This document shows positions 44,622 to 56,449 of a stretch of 64,000 nucleotides of DNA, piece by piece (the stretch's first letter is position 1; every line of letters starts with the position of its first letter). Source of the stretch: Inia geoffrensis (lineage: Eukaryota; Chordata; Mammalia; Artiodactyla; Iniidae). A program made the position numbers and the translations under genes. The notes under the pieces are model-generated. The model did no database searches and was not told where the DNA came from. It saw nothing but the letters and a program-made list of their open reading frames with translations. Where the stretch lies: positions 32,247,523 to 32,311,522 of the forward strand of contig CM070918.1 in NCBI GenBank assembly GCA_036417435.1. The letters are read 5' to 3'.

Positions 44622-45084
44622 ACACCGTGAGGCCATTAGCTGGGGGGACAGAAGCAGAGAAAGCCTTGGAGGGTCCTTTCCAGTGGACCCCTTGGCAGTC
44701 ATCCACTTGCTTAGTGAAAATTAGAACTCCAGCTCCATGTGACAGTGGCTGGTTTATGATCATCCCCTGCTCTTGGTGTTAGGTAGATACATACATTTTA
44801 AACACTCATTTTCCATGCACCATTCACGAACAAATACACCCTCCCTCCAAAAACATAACTGCAGGAAAGGAGCTCTCTCTCTCTCTTCCGCACACTCTGC
44901 CAATGTCATCTCTATGATGTGAAAATCACTATTTGAGATTGGTGCAATCTGTGAAAACTAAAAGCAGAGAAATTCTGTATGTTTACCCAAGGTAAGTGTG
45001 TAAGCACCAGGAACATAAGAGCATGGACAGTGTTGAGGATTAGCTGAAAGCCAGTCGCCGTATGCATGCTCATTTCCTCTTTTA
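44622..45084. other. Unassigned sequence
   Basis: No gene or named repeat. A short CT run lies at 44874-44886. Confidence 0.45.
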
Positions 45085-45360
45085 CTGCTTAATTCCCCTG
45101 TGATGCCATCTGATCAGTTCTCAAATGTCCCCTGTGTCTTTGCCTTAACAATCGAGCCTGGTAGGCCCTTCCACACATTTGTGATTCTCCGCATGAAAAA
45201 AAAATGCTTCCTGACATCTGTTCTGAATTTGTTTCTCTTTAATTTCCATTTATGCTCCCTTATCCTAACATCTGTGTCATTCTGAAAACAGTAACTCACA
45301 CTGACGTTATCTGTGCCATTTACAATTTTATATTCCCCAGCTAGAAGTTCCTCTTAACCA
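45085..45360 (+). repeat. Probable L3/CR1-type LINE fragment
   Basis: 'cttccacacatttgtgattc', 'atgcttcctgacatctgttc' and 'ttatgctcccttatcctaac' follow the order of the L3/CR1 3' region ('ttcctcctaacatctgtcct...ggctccttgttct'). It is diverged. Confidence 0.55.
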
Positions 45361-46118
45361 TGTCGTGGATGTGGAATTTGGGTTGATGTTCAGTCCAACG
45401 AGAGGGGCTCAGCTGTGATTTCAGAGGGTTCAGCTGATGTGTCAGCCCCCAATTCTTTCTCAATATCTTTTTTTGAAAGAGAAGCCAGCAGCGAGGGTTG
45501 GGGGAGGGGGTCAAACCTGGATAAACACAGCCTTTCAGTTGGAGACCTTTCTGCTGAGGCCTCTCCCCGGCCCTCAGTGCAGAGGTGTACTTTACTCTCA
45601 GTATGCTAAGGCTTACCCGCCCACTTTCCTAACAGTCATTTTCTAGCACAATCCAGAAGCTAGGATGTTTCATGCACTCAGGAAACATTTGTTGGGTGAA
45701 TGCACAAACCAAAGAAGGTAGGCAGGTGGGAAGTAAGAACCACCGAAGGAAGGTTGGTTGTTTCTTAGAAAACAAAAGAGGGCAAGATCGAAAACTCAAG
45801 CCAGTTCTAAAATCATCACGTCCTTCTGAAATGTATCTGCTTGTTAGGGCTGTTACTTGGATGCTCCAAATTTCTCCCTTACTTTGCAGTCCCCACTCTT
45901 CAGGTAAATCCCTCTCCTGTGTGTTGACAAGTTCATTCTGTGCCCAAGTCATCTATGTAAAGTCTAATCATTGTTACAGAAGGCTGTTTTCTGGTCACTG
46001 CCATGTTTTCTGGCTTGTAGTTCCCACTTCTGCATCCCCCATTTCATCTCTGCCTCTAAGCTTAAGAGCAGGCATCTGAAACATGTCCTGAGACCCAAGT
46101 GCACCCTCCAAGAGTTAA
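45361..46118. other. Unassigned sequence
   Basis: No named repeat. The 135-residue frame at 45672-46079 has no recognisable domain or splice context. Confidence 0.45.
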
Positions 46119-46372
46119 AGAGCCTTCAATTTTAAATTTATTTATTTTATTTATTTATTTTTGGCTGTGTTGGGTCTTCATTGCTGTGCGCGGGCTTCTC
46201 ATTGTGGTGGCTTCTCTTGTTGCAGAGCATAGGCTCTAGGCACGCGGGTTTCAGTAGTTGTGGCACGAGGGCTCAGTAGTAGTGGCACATGGGTCTAGCT
46301 GCTCCATGGCATGCGGGATCTTCCCAGACCAGGGATCAAACCCGTGTCCCCTGCACTGGCAGGCGGATTCTT

Positions 46373-47044
46373 CTTTTTTTTTTTTTTTCTCATGTTTTCA
46401 TTTTATTCATGACTTTTTTGGTAAGGTTGACAACAGAAAAACATCAGAATTTATATCTTGCTCATACTGATGGTTACTACCACCGCTCAGTAAGTTATAG
46501 AAGTTTAATAAATATTATTATTATTTTTTTTTTTTTTTTGCGGTACGCGGGCCTCTCACTGTTGTGGCCTCTCCCGTTGCGGAGCACAGCCTCCAGATGC
46601 GCAGGCTCAGCGGCCATGGCTCATGGGCCCAGCCGCTCTGCGGCATGTGGGATCCTCCTGGACCGGGGCATGAACCCGTGTCCCCTGCATCGGCAGGTGG
46701 ACTCTCAACCACTGCGCCACCAGGGAGGCCCATAAATATTATTTTGATTAATGATGATAACATTGGTTAGGCTGTTATGCTATCATCAGCTGCCAGATAG
46801 AAGACATGGTACTTCAGAAAATATTTTCATAGGTTATTAAAATTTCTTCAATTAGTTTAGTTTAGTTTTTTCCATTCAAGTCAGTTCTTGATGATTGCCT
46901 AAATTTCATTCTATTGTTAGTAATTCCATGGAAATTGACTATACCCTCCTTCATAATAAGAAATGATGGTAAGGAGGAAATAAGAATAGGTACAGTATTT
47001 ATTTATGATATTAAATATAAAGATACCGTACATGCCTTCGGATG
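46373..47044 (-). pseudogene. Retrocopy of a polyadenylated transcript of unknown origin (middle layer)
   Basis: The insert begins on the plus strand with 15 T (46374-46388), the complement of a poly(A) tail. An AATAAA signal lies about 14 bases upstream of the tail (TTTATT at 46402-46407). It is flanked by the 15-base duplication ggcaggcRgattctt (46358-46372 and 47045-47059). Without the inner SINE it is about 450 bases. It is not L1 or SINE sequence and has no useful open frame, so it is most likely a 5'-truncated copy of a 3' UTR or non-coding RNA. I cannot identify the parent gene. Confidence 0.8.
46520..46731 (-). mobile_element. CHR-2-like tRNA SINE (inner, youngest layer)
   Basis: A T-rich left end and right end 'ccaccagggaggcc'. 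An exact 12-base duplication, ataaatattatt, is at 46508-46519 and 46732-46743. It lies inside the retrocopy. The 148-residue frame at 46289-46735 is SINE and retrocopy sequence, not a gene. Confidence 0.95.
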
Positions 47045-47144
47045 GGCAGGCAGATTCTTAATCACTGTGCCACCAAGGAAGTCCCTAGAGCTTTCAATTT
47101 TAGGAAAATAATACAGTCCTTCAAGAAGTGTTTTTCTGTTGCAC

Positions 47145-47520
47145 CACTATTCTGTAGCAGGCATTGAGCTACATGCTCAGAATATGATGAGGAAAAACAG
47201 ACATGGTCTCCATCCTGATGGGACTTAAAGTCTAGTGGGAGAGGCAGAAAAAAGCCCAAATAAGCAAGCAAATCAAATTAACCTCCAGCTGCACGTTCTG
47301 GCCAATGTTATGAAGGAGAGGAGCAGGGCACTGAGACAGAATGAGGGGACAGCTGTTTTTACATTGAGTGATCAAGGGGCAATCACAAAATATATTTATC
47401 ATGATAAATATGGAGCCAAAGTAGCCAGCTGCATCATGAGCTATGAGTTGGTCCAACGTAGATGTTACTACGAGCCACACGTTGGTGTAGGAGAGACAGG
47501 GGCAAAGAGAAGTTAGAAGG
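47145..47520 (-). repeat. L2 LINE fragment
   Basis: 'gtagcaggcattgagctaca', 'tggtctccatcctgatggga' and 'cttaaagtctagtgggagag' are reverse L2. The part after about 47300 is more diverged. Confidence 0.75.
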
Positions 47521-47869
47521 CATCCTCTATCATGGCAGCAGAGATGGATACACCTGTACCTGTGTTCATGGGAGAGAAGAAGCAAAGACTATGCTTGTTT
47601 ACAAATAGGAAACAGCTGGAAAAACATTATTATTAAAGCTTAAAGAAAGGAGAGCTTGGTGAAAGCTGGAGATGTCAGAAAAGGCTTCAAGAAAATGAAA
47701 GGACTTAGGCCGGGCTGAAAGGGATAAGAAGGTGAAAAAAAAAAAAAAAATGCCCTGTCCCTCTTCTGGTCCAGGGTACAATATTTCTTGCTTTAACAAA
47801 AGTTCCCACTGCTAACTGCTCTCCTTGGTGAATGAAAATGAAATTTCAAATTCCAAAATGAAACCCTAA
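47521..47869. other. Unassigned sequence
   Basis: Contains a short A-run at 47735-47750. No gene seen. Confidence 0.4.
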
Positions 47870-48425
47870 AATGTTACTCTGGCCCTGTCACCTCATGCTC
47901 AAACTTTCTGATGGGTCTCGCTGTCTTCAGGATGCAGGCTGAACTTTTTCATGTGGTACAGAGCCCCTCATCATCTGGCCCCTGCACACCTATCTAGTCA
48001 CCTCTCTTGAAAGTCTCCACAACCCCCTCTTTACCCCATCAATTTACATTTCACTTGCACCAGCTTCCTTCAGTTCCATGAGTTACGTGATGCACTCTCT
48101 GTAGATACTGGCTCCTGTCCACCTGGATCATTCTTTAGCCTTCCACTTGACGACCGCCAGCTCACTCTGCAGGGGCAAGTGATGAAATCGCTACTCTGGG
48201 GAGCCTCTCTGAGTCTCCCCCATGTCTGAGTTGGGGGCCTTTGCTATGCAATCTGACGGCCACAGTCTCCGTAGCATGACCCTAATCGCGTGGTATTATG
48301 TCTGTTTAATTCCCTTCCCCCCACATTATAAGTTTTGTGAAGGGAGAGCCCACGTAAGTCTTGTTTTCCACTGGCTCCCAAGAACTAACAGTTCTTCTTG
48401 GAAGTAAATACTGAGTGAGTACAGA
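47870..48425 (+). repeat. L2 LINE copy
   Basis: 'catgtggtacagagcccctc', 'atcatctggcccctgcacac', 'tctggggagcctctctgagt' and 'gtggtattatgtctgtttaa' lie in forward L2 order. It ends near 'aagtaaatactgagtgagta'. Confidence 0.85.
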
Positions 48426-50006
48426 CTAAATTGTTGAACCACACTGCTGAACTAAAAGAATCTCTGGCCAGTGGAGCTAGATCTTCCACAGAAAGATGAT
48501 AATGGCGTTCCATTGACCGATTCCAAGCTTCCTCATTGAAATCGTCCCATTCAGAGATGAATCAGCCACACAAATATAAATCTCGCCCAGACTAGAGAGC
48601 CCCAAAGAGACAGAGACCAGAGCTCTGCCTATTCATATCCAGGAAGAAATTAAAGGGAGGCAAAGAAGTGGGAAAAGGGGGAAGAGGCATTGCAGCACTT
48701 CCCCAAATGGAGCCAGCCTTGGCATCAGAATGTCTAATAAAAGCCTTTCCCCTCACCTCCCCCAAGTTATGATGAACACCGTGCGTGAGGATTCCATTTC
48801 CCCCTTTTGGAATTATTTATGGGGCACTGGGCTTAATAAAGAGTCTACCCTTTTGGAGAAAAACGTCATATGTTTCCCCCAATTTTAAAAAAAACATTAG
48901 GTATACTGATCCTGTTTTTAAGTAAGCTCCAGCCTATGAGTAATAGGTAAGTTTTCTTTCTTGGTTACATCATACTAAAGCTTATTCAGATATGATAACG
49001 TTTTTGCTGCTGTATCTTGGCAACATGATTTATTCTGCAAATGCTCAGTGTTACCGTCGCACAAAGCTGTACCATCTGGGTTGAATTAATAGGCTACCCA
49101 GAGAAATAAATGAGAATGGTCTCCCATAATTAACATGTAGGTAAAGTATATTTAACAGATTATTATAATTAATATGTCAGTTACGGATTTCATGCTAAAT
49201 AGAATTGTGAACACAAGATATTAAGATTAGTTACCCTCTCTGTGTGTGCCTTGAAAAAAGGCAACAGGGAGAGAAAGAAGGGCACAGAGTCCAGTATCAA
49301 TAGAGTTGACCTTAACATTAAGAACATCAGATACCCAAACTCTAAGTAAACAGTGACAATGTCAGGCATTATAAGCTGGGAGCAGCAAATTACTGGTTTC
49401 ATAAATTCAGAGTTTATGCCAGAGAGGTCCAGAATATCCCAGATGTGACCTGCAAAATCACAAGAATGTGCTTAATTTATACACAGCTGAAAGCGGCTAT
49501 CCAAAGGAAGGGGGTGGGGTACGGGAGGCAAGACAATGAAAGAAACCAGCTTTGCTCCTAATGCCAGTCTGCATTCCCTGCTGCTCAGTACCGCATGCAA
49601 AATGCCAGCGTGAGGGAGAAAACCCACAAAGGACACCTAGAGGTGATGGGAACTCGGGGGGGCATAGGCACCTGTGCTGGATCCTCATGGGATGTGGACA
49701 GGGTTTTTGTCACCTGGCATGAATGGAAATAGACAGGTCCTGGGGTACAAGGCAGTGGGGGCCAGGGAGAAGAGAGAAGGTGACTCACCGGCCTTTAACG
49801 CGTCTTTCACGACAAATTCCTCTATCGAGATTATTAAATTCCATTTCTTTCAAGGCTTCTGGGAAAAGGAGAGATTCATCTTAGCAGAGATTCTCCTGGG
49901 GATGCTGAACGGAACTGTTACCTCACCCAGCGAGGAAAGCCACTCACCTTCATTCAGGTCCAATCGGTTTTCCCATAATGGATGTGCGTGTGCTTCATAC
50001 CACAGT
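48426..50006. other. Repeat-poor unassigned region
   Basis: About 1.6 kb without gene or named repeat. The AT-rich part at 48700-49200 has no repeat resemblance and could contain conserved non-coding sequence. The 120-residue frame at 49674-50036 runs into a SINE tail and shows no domain. Confidence 0.45.
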
Positions 50007-50020
50007 GATCCAACAATTTT

Positions 50021-50350
50021 TTTTTTTTTTTTATAATTGTGGCTTTAAAATTTTTAAAAAAAATTTTTTGGCTGCCTTGGGTCTTCATTGCTGCATGCGG
50101 GCTTTCTCTAGTTGTGGCGAGCCGGGGCTTCTCTTGCTGTGGAGCACGGGCTCTAGGTGCGCGGGCTTCAGTAGTTGAGGCACACGGGCTCAGTAGTTGT
50201 GGCTCGCAGGCTCTAGAGCACAGGCTCAGTAGTTGCAGCGCGCGGGCTTAGTTGCTCTGTGGCACGTGGGATCTTCCTGGACCAGGGATTGAACCTGTGT
50301 CCCCTGCGTTGGTGGGCGGATTCTTAACCAGTGTGGCACCAGGGAAGTCC
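50021..50350 (-). mobile_element. Full-length CHR-1-like tRNA SINE
   Basis: T-rich left end, body with repeated 'ggctcagtagttgtggc' units, right end 'ggcaccagggaagtcc'. The duplication gatccaacaaYttttt is at 50007-50022 (merging with the T-run) and 50351-50366. Confidence 0.95.
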
Positions 50351-50366
50351 GATCCAACAACTTTTT

Positions 50367-51734
50367 AACGTGTGTGTGGGTATGCTTATGTGTGTAATTG
50401 AAGCAAGAATATGAATTTGCTTTCATCACTCTGGGTTTTCCTGGTCTTTGACAGGTGGTGTTTTTTCTGGACAAACCCGTTGTCCTTCACTCCTCACTAT
50501 TACCCAGTGATCAGAAACTCTTTGGGAGTTTCCACACTTTCTCACTGATTTTGAGCTTCTAGGCTTGGATTAAAGCTATAATTCTGGTTTCAACCGGGCT
50601 GTCCCAGCTGTGTCTTCATTGGCCTCCAAGGAGGGTCCATATTTCTGGGGAAGCCTCTCCGGGGTGGGGGGGGGGGGTTATGTCGTGTCTCCCACCTCCC
50701 CCAGCAGAGAGCAGTGCAGAGCATCCCACCCACAGAACGTCTGCTTCAGGGCTCCCTAATTCATGAACAAATGGATTCATGAATCCTCCAAGCTGAGCCT
50801 TCCTCAGGGAGTCTCTGAGGATGGAGTTCAGCATGTTTCCAGAATAATCAGGGCATCAGAGAAATGGCAGATAGAGTCAAAAGGAATATACCTCCCAAGA
50901 ACATAACTGTTTGGCCTTCAGGAACAGAACAAAAAGACACTTCTGTATCATGCTTTATCTCAATAGCACAAAGGAGGGAGTAAATATTGTCTTAGCCAAA
51001 GTGGTCATTAGAAAGAGGAACCATCAGGTTATCTCAGGAAAAAAACAGGGATTTATCGGAATGATTCGGAGAAGGGAATCCAAGAACAGGAAGTGTTCTT
51101 GACCTCAGGAGAGAGTTCTCACCAAACGGGAGCTACAGTCTCTTTCTGGGACTTCACTGTTCTCATCTCTGTTTCTTTCCTCCAACCTGCTTCATTCTCT
51201 TTTTTCTCTGCAACATCACCTTCTCTGTTCCATTTACACATGGGCCGGGGCATGGTTCCACCTTTTAAATTCTTCCCTATTAAGCTGCCCCCCAAAAGCT
51301 TGACCTGAGTCCTGATGCTACAATTCCAACCCCCTAAGAGAGAATACGACTGGCTGAGCTTGAGCCATGTGTTCAATCCTGGTCCAATCAGCTGTGCCAG
51401 GAGTAAAGTGGTCCAAGTGGTCCCCTCAGCAGGGGTGGACGAAACAACTCACTAGGAGAGAGGAAGGGGGAGATGGAGGCAAAGTGATTAACATCATTGG
51501 AATTAGTTCTCTCTTCCAATACCCTGCTGACTTACCATCACAGTGTAGAATGTTATTTGCTTTTTTCAAGAAAAGTTTATCTTCACTCCACCTTGGCTCG
51601 ATTAGGTCTGGTTTCTGAAATACCTTTCAAAAGCAGCTTTCGTTCAAGGTGTTTCCAAGACAGAAGCCCAAAATTGTGAGGAGAAGAAGGTATTACTCTG
51701 TAATATTGTTAGAGTCATCACGAGTAGGGGCCCA
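50367..51734. other. Unassigned sequence
   Basis: No gene or named repeat. A run of 12 G lies at 50666-50677. The short frames around 50911-51679 lack domains. Confidence 0.5.
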
Positions 51735-51828
51735 TATGTGCTTATGGAGATCTACTGTATCTCTTACTCCTGTCACAGTGCTTGGCTCGTAGTAGATACT
51801 CAAAAAATATTTATTAAAGGAATGACCC
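51735..51828 (+). repeat. L2 LINE 3' end
   Basis: 'cactgtcacagtgcttggct'-like text, 'cgtagtagatactcaaaaaa' and 'tatttattaaaggaatga' form a forward L2 end. Confidence 0.8.
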
Positions 51829-52229
51829 AATTAATGAGGTCTTATCAACGGCTGTAAGCCACCAGCATCAGTGTCTTAAGGAGCTTCTTAAGGATTCCCC
51901 CTTGCACTCAGCAGACAGTGGCTGCAGGATGTTTCAGAATTTGGCTGTGGGCACTGAGGGTACCACCAGTCACTTCCTGGTTCGATAGCAGCTCCCAAAC
52001 TCCAGCTGAGTCTGCAGGTGGGCAGCATGTGTTCAGAGGGGAGATGCGCACAGCTTAGGAAGCTGGCTCCAAATCTGCCACCATACACATAAGCCCTGGG
52101 CTGCTCAAGGGAAGACAGGACTCAGATGAGCTCTTCAGTATAAAGGAAGATCCAGTGGGAATGTGACAACCAGAGCAACCGAGAAGGCACATTGTCCCTG
52201 TGCCCAAATGTTCCTAAGCACAGGAAAAA
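51829..52229. other. Unassigned sequence
   Basis: No gene or named repeat recognised. Confidence 0.45.
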
Positions 52230-52632
52230 GATCTAAACCTAGCAAATGCTAGGATATTTCACTGGAATCCCTTTTAATAATTCCAAAAATGGTCTCCCAT
52301 GCATTTACTTTAAGATACAAAGGCACTTTTGACCCTGCAACTCTACTTCTAGGGATCTGTTTTATAGAAATATCTAGTCCTGTGAGCAAAGATATATAGA
52401 CAAGGGTATTCACTGCAGCAGAGTTTAAAATAACACTTTTTGTTTGTTTAAAAATAAACTCTGTATATGTGTTGAGGGAAAACTGTAAATCCATAGGAAA
52501 GGGTTGAGAAAATACATACCCAACTTTAAAACTGATTACCTCTAGCAAGTAAGATGGCAGAGGCGAGAGCCACTGAGGAGAATTTTCATGTTGTACCTAC
52601 TCACTACTTTCTATTTCTGTGTTCTGTGTTTA
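52230..52632 (+). mobile_element. Probable old LINE-1 3' region
   Basis: 'gaccctgcaactctacttct', 'agggatctgttttatagaaa' and 'agggtattcactgcagcaga' are phrases from the region after ORF2 in old L1M copies. The rest is strongly diverged. Confidence 0.55.
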
Positions 52633-52950
52633 AAAAATTTTTATTGGAGTATAGTTAGTTTACAATGTTGCGTTAGTTTCTGCTGTAGAGCAGAGTGAAT
52701 CAGTTATACATGTACATAGATCCACTCTTTTTTAGATTCTTTTCCCATATAGGTCATGACAGAGTACTGAATAGAGTTCCCTGTGCTATACAGTAGGCTC
52801 TTATTAGTTATCTGTTTTATATCTAGTAGTGTGTCTATGTCAATCCCAATCTCCCAATTTATCTCTCCCCAGACTTTCCCCCTGGTAACCATGTTTGTTT
52901 TCTACATCTGTGACCGTGTTGAGTTTTTATAAGCATGTTTCCCTTTTGTA
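52633..52950 (-). mobile_element. LINE-1 3' end (cetartiodactyl type)
   Basis: 'tttttattggagtatagtta', 'gagtgaatcagttatacatg', 'gttccctgtgctatacagta' and 'tccccctggtaaccatgttt' are the reverse L1 3' UTR. Truncated, about 310 bases. Confidence 0.9.
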
Positions 52951-53239
52951 ATTCTCCGAAATTTGTTAAAAATAAGGAAAATGGAAATATATATATACAC
53001 ATGTACCATCCACACTCTCCACATAAAGAACCTGACTCAGACACCAAGTAATTTACTACAAGTCACTTGTCTAATTTGGGATTGGAACGCAGTGGAATCC
53101 CAAATCACCTCCATGAAGCAATGGGCTTACACTGCATCACGGTGCATTTGAGCTAGATGTAAAGATTCAAACCATTATGGACTGGTATTCATTGTGACCC
53201 ATTAGTAGAGTAATTTATGAAGTCAGTGAAGGGGTTTAG
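52951..53239. other. Unassigned sequence
   Basis: No feature recognised. Confidence 0.4.
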
Positions 53240-53460
53240 AATGCGGCCACTTGTGTCTTCTAGACTGCATTTTGCTCACTTATAAGCTTTGTGACCCTGA
53301 GCAAATGACATAACTCTTTGGCATCTCAGATTATTTGTAAAATTAGAATAATAGTAGCATCTATCCCACAGGCCATTGTAATTTATTTATATAAAAACTA
53401 TATGTTAAGTACAGTGCCTGGGATAAGTCCTCAAATATCTTAATGAACAAATATGTATCA
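53240..53460 (+). repeat. MIR SINE
   Basis: 'gctttgtgaccctgagcaaa', 'taactctttggcatctcaga' and 'agtacagtgcctgggataag' are forward MIR. Confidence 0.85.
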
Positions 53461-53939
53461 CTCACAAGAGATGTTATAACATACAGAAGATAGATCATCT
53501 GCCAGGTTCTTAAAGTGTGATCTAGAATCCTCAGGAGACTGTAACTGGGCTTCTGTGATTCTGAGAGCCACCCAAAATTACATGGGAGGAGCATAGGTGA
53601 CTCTTTCTAGGGACACAGTACAACCTTATCACATCCTAAAAGTTACTGCAGAAGGCTAAGGACCCCTGGCTGAAATCTTCTTCCTCTTAGAGGCAGGGGT
53701 TCTAAACAATCTCCCACCAGGACGGCACAGTCCCAGCACCAGTCTCCATACCCAGCTTCTCAGGACCATCCTTTATTCTTGCTGGGGGTTCTATGGCCAC
53801 CTCTTTCACTGGAGCTGAGTCTGCCATGGCTGCCAAACCAGTCAATCTCACTAAGTTAGAATAAATCTAGTCTAACAACAGGTTGATAAATCCATAAATA
53901 TATTTTCTCACTGAGCTGACCAGTTTGGCTGAGTTACTC
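53461..53939. other. Unassigned sequence
   Basis: A phrase at 53500-53540 ('caggttcttaaagtgtgatc') recalls hAT MER5-type ends but is too short to call. Confidence 0.45.
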
Positions 53940-54440
53940 AGCTGCACTACTGAATTAATCAGGACTATTTCAATGTCAAGCGATGGAAATACAACTCACT
54001 CTTGAAGAAAAAGAATAGAAGTTGTTGACATAAAAAGTCCAGAAGTGCATCTCATTTCAAGCAGGACTGTGTCCCTGTGCTCAAACAGTGTCATCAGAAA
54101 TCATTCTCCATCTCTTATCTCTACTTTCTTCTGGGTTGGCTTCCATCTCAGGCGATCAGGTGGCCACAATGAAGTTCAGCAGCTCCAAGGTAGTAACCCC
54201 ACTGAAAAAGTGAGCTCATCTTTCCCACCAGTTCCAGCCAAGCTCCAAGATTTACTCCAATTGGGCACTGATCCTCCTCTGAACGAATTACCACAGCCAA
54301 GGAGATGGACAGCTCTGACTGGTTAGCCCTAGTCCCGCCTCTGGAGCTAGAGGCTGGAATCACCCACACAGAACCCCATGGATTAAGAGTGGGTGAAGAA
54401 TGGTTTCCCAGAGAAAATAGGGGCCTTGTTTTATTTATTA
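53940..54440 (-). repeat. Unresolved old repeat, antisense, best-preserved copy
   Basis: 'catctcttatctctactttc', 'ttctgggttggcttccatct', 'caggcgatcaggtggccaca', 'gaacgaattaccacagccaa' and 'gattaagagtgggtgaagaa' follow in the order seen in the other copies. The length of about 500 bases suggests an LTR or an old retroposon end. I cannot name it. Confidence 0.5.
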
Positions 54441-56084
54441 TTATTTATTATTTAGGGACAACTCTTTGCTACCCTGTGATCAGTCATCTCAAAGACACAG
54501 CCTCCGCATTGGTTGGTGTACCCAAAACACAGCAGCCAAGTCTTCTTTGACGAAAGCAGCCTAGCCCAGTCCTAATTCTGCAGCACCACAAGTTCAGGCA
54601 AAAGACTTCCGAAACGAAGGATGTCTTCAGTCTTCGCCAGCAGATAAGCCACGCAGACACAGCCTCTGCTGCTTACTCTCCTCCCGGTAGCTCTCACTGT
54701 GGTTTTCAAGGCTCATATTAGCCTGTCAGAAGGAAGGGATTAACAAATATTTTGATTTCTGTTGGAAACACGTTGTTTCAGAAATAAAGTTGGCATGGCA
54801 GTCATCTTGGTTGATTTAATCTCTGACACAGGAAGCTTATTTATAGCATCACAGCCTTCTGAATGTTTAAAAACTCAAGCTTTATCAGCCTGCTGTGCTT
54901 TTCCTGCGAAGTATGGAACGGCACTAAATGAATAATGCCACCTGGGCCAACGGCACAGGCATGCTCTAGAAAAACACAGCTTTCATCTTCTCCTGGTACG
55001 TGTGAATGCCCTTCTGCTTAACCTGGATCACTCCTGCAGGATGGCTCCTGGCCACCCGTCCACGTCCTAGGAATGAAGTCCTGAAGAAAACAGGCTGGGC
55101 TGTGACCCCCTTTCCCAATCTGCTTTCCCTCTCTTCCAAATCCTCTCCTGGATGGCTGGAGACCTCTCTGAATGGGATGAGTTTCTCTGTGCTAACTCTT
55201 CCCCAGAGGTAACCCCTTGGTAACCCCTTATTTCCACTACCAATCCCGTTCCACCAGGCAAGTGGCAAGAATATTTCTGAGAAGTAATGTTAAAGCAACC
55301 TAGGCCAATCTCCTCGTTTTTCAGGTTAAAGTGAGTCTCAAACAGTACAGTTTTTTTCCCTAACAGTGTAATCTCCACTAAAAGGAGGTGTTAGTGACAG
55401 GGACATGGGTTAATTTAGGCATTTAACCTTGCCTTCCCGTCACAGGAAAAATTGATTATCCTCAAGTTAAAAAGTAAGTCATTCCGAATGTATTTAAAAC
55501 AGCCAGGCAATGACATCTTTTTGGGCAGAGGGTCCCTAGTGACTACTGCAAGTATAAACATTTTACCATATTAATTTATGGGCAAGCACCAACAGCCTCA
55601 AAGCTGTATTCTCAAAGCAGTGTACTTCTTTTTTACAAATCAAAGGATCAGAAACATTTTTTTCTGGATCTCAATATCAGACGTTACAGTTTTGACGTTT
55701 AGACAGAAAACAGACTGCATGCATTTCCGATCAAGCTAACACCACCTCTTTCTAGAATCTGGCTATAAAAATAGATGTGCCACACCAGGACTTTTCTATA
55801 AGACATAGAACACAAAGCAGCTAGAAAATTACTCTCCATTCCTAATTACAAGCTTGATTATAGGAAAGTTCTCATCGGGGAAGAAAGTTCTCAAAACTAG
55901 GCCAGGGGCCTCTGGAAGAGGCACATGACAACTTTTGTGAATTATGAACACTGAGTATTAGTTCAGTGACCACACTTTTGAACCAAAAACTAGGACAAAT
56001 GGTCTGAGAAGACTAAGCGTTCTTATGGGGGTAAATATTGAACTGAGGACCGTCACAGAAAATGCAGAAGACACAGAATGATAT
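54441..56084. other. Repeat-poor unassigned region
   Basis: About 1.6 kb with no gene or named repeat. The part 54780-54960 ('cttctgaatgtttaaaaact', 'ctttatcagcctgctgtgct') is repeat-free and might be conserved. Frames on both strands at 54966-55378 overlap each other and show no domain. Confidence 0.45.
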
Positions 56085-56449
56085 CTCGGGCCTGGAGTTA
56101 AAACTTGGGTTTGAGCTGCAAATGTACCAATTCCACGACCATGAGTAAGTCATTCTTCCTAAGCCTCAGTTTTCTCATCTGTGTAATGGCAGTAATCACA
56201 GCACTTTCTTCTTCTTTTCTTTTTAACATCTTTATTGGAGTCTAATTGCTTTACAGTGATGTGTTAGTTTCTGCTTTATAACAAAGTGAATCAGCTATAC
56301 ATATATATATATATATCCCCATATCTCCTCCCTCTTGCATCTCCCTCCCACCCTCCCTATCCCACCCTTCTAGGTGGTCACAAAGCACCGAGCTGATACA
56401 GCACCTTCTTCTTGACGTTGTCATGAGAATTAGATGACATACATTGAAT
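56085..56449 (+). repeat. MIR SINE split by a LINE-1 end
   Basis: 'atgagtaagtcattcttcct', 'aagcctcagttttctcatct' and 'ggcagtaatcacagcac' are followed, after the L1 insert, by 'tgacgttgtcatgagaatta' and 'gatgacatac'. Forward MIR order is kept across the insert. Confidence 0.85.
56214..56397 (-). mobile_element. Young LINE-1 3' end inside MIR
   Basis: 'taacatctttattggagtct', 'gtgttagtttctgctttata' and 'taggtggtcacaaagcaccg' are the reverse of the L1 end at 25.1-25.4 kb. The 16-base duplication acagcacYttcttctt is at 56198-56213 and 56398-56413. Confidence 0.95.

Larger units (their letters stand above)
46135..47086 (-). mobile_element. CHR-1-like tRNA SINE, split by a retrocopy (outer layer)
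   Basis: The 3' and middle parts are at 46135-46372 and the tRNA head ('cttaatcactgtgccaccaa', 'ggaagtcc') at 47060-47086. The 16-base duplication agagcYttcaatttta lies at 46119-46134 and 47087-47102, which proves that the two parts are one element. The SINE proper is about 265 bases. Confidence 0.95.

Noticed and set aside
45672..46079. 135-residue frame on the plus strand
   Set aside because: No domain, mixed composition and an opposing frame of similar length on the other strand.
53500..53540. MER5-type hAT end
   Set aside because: The match is limited to about 20 bases and no opposite end was found.
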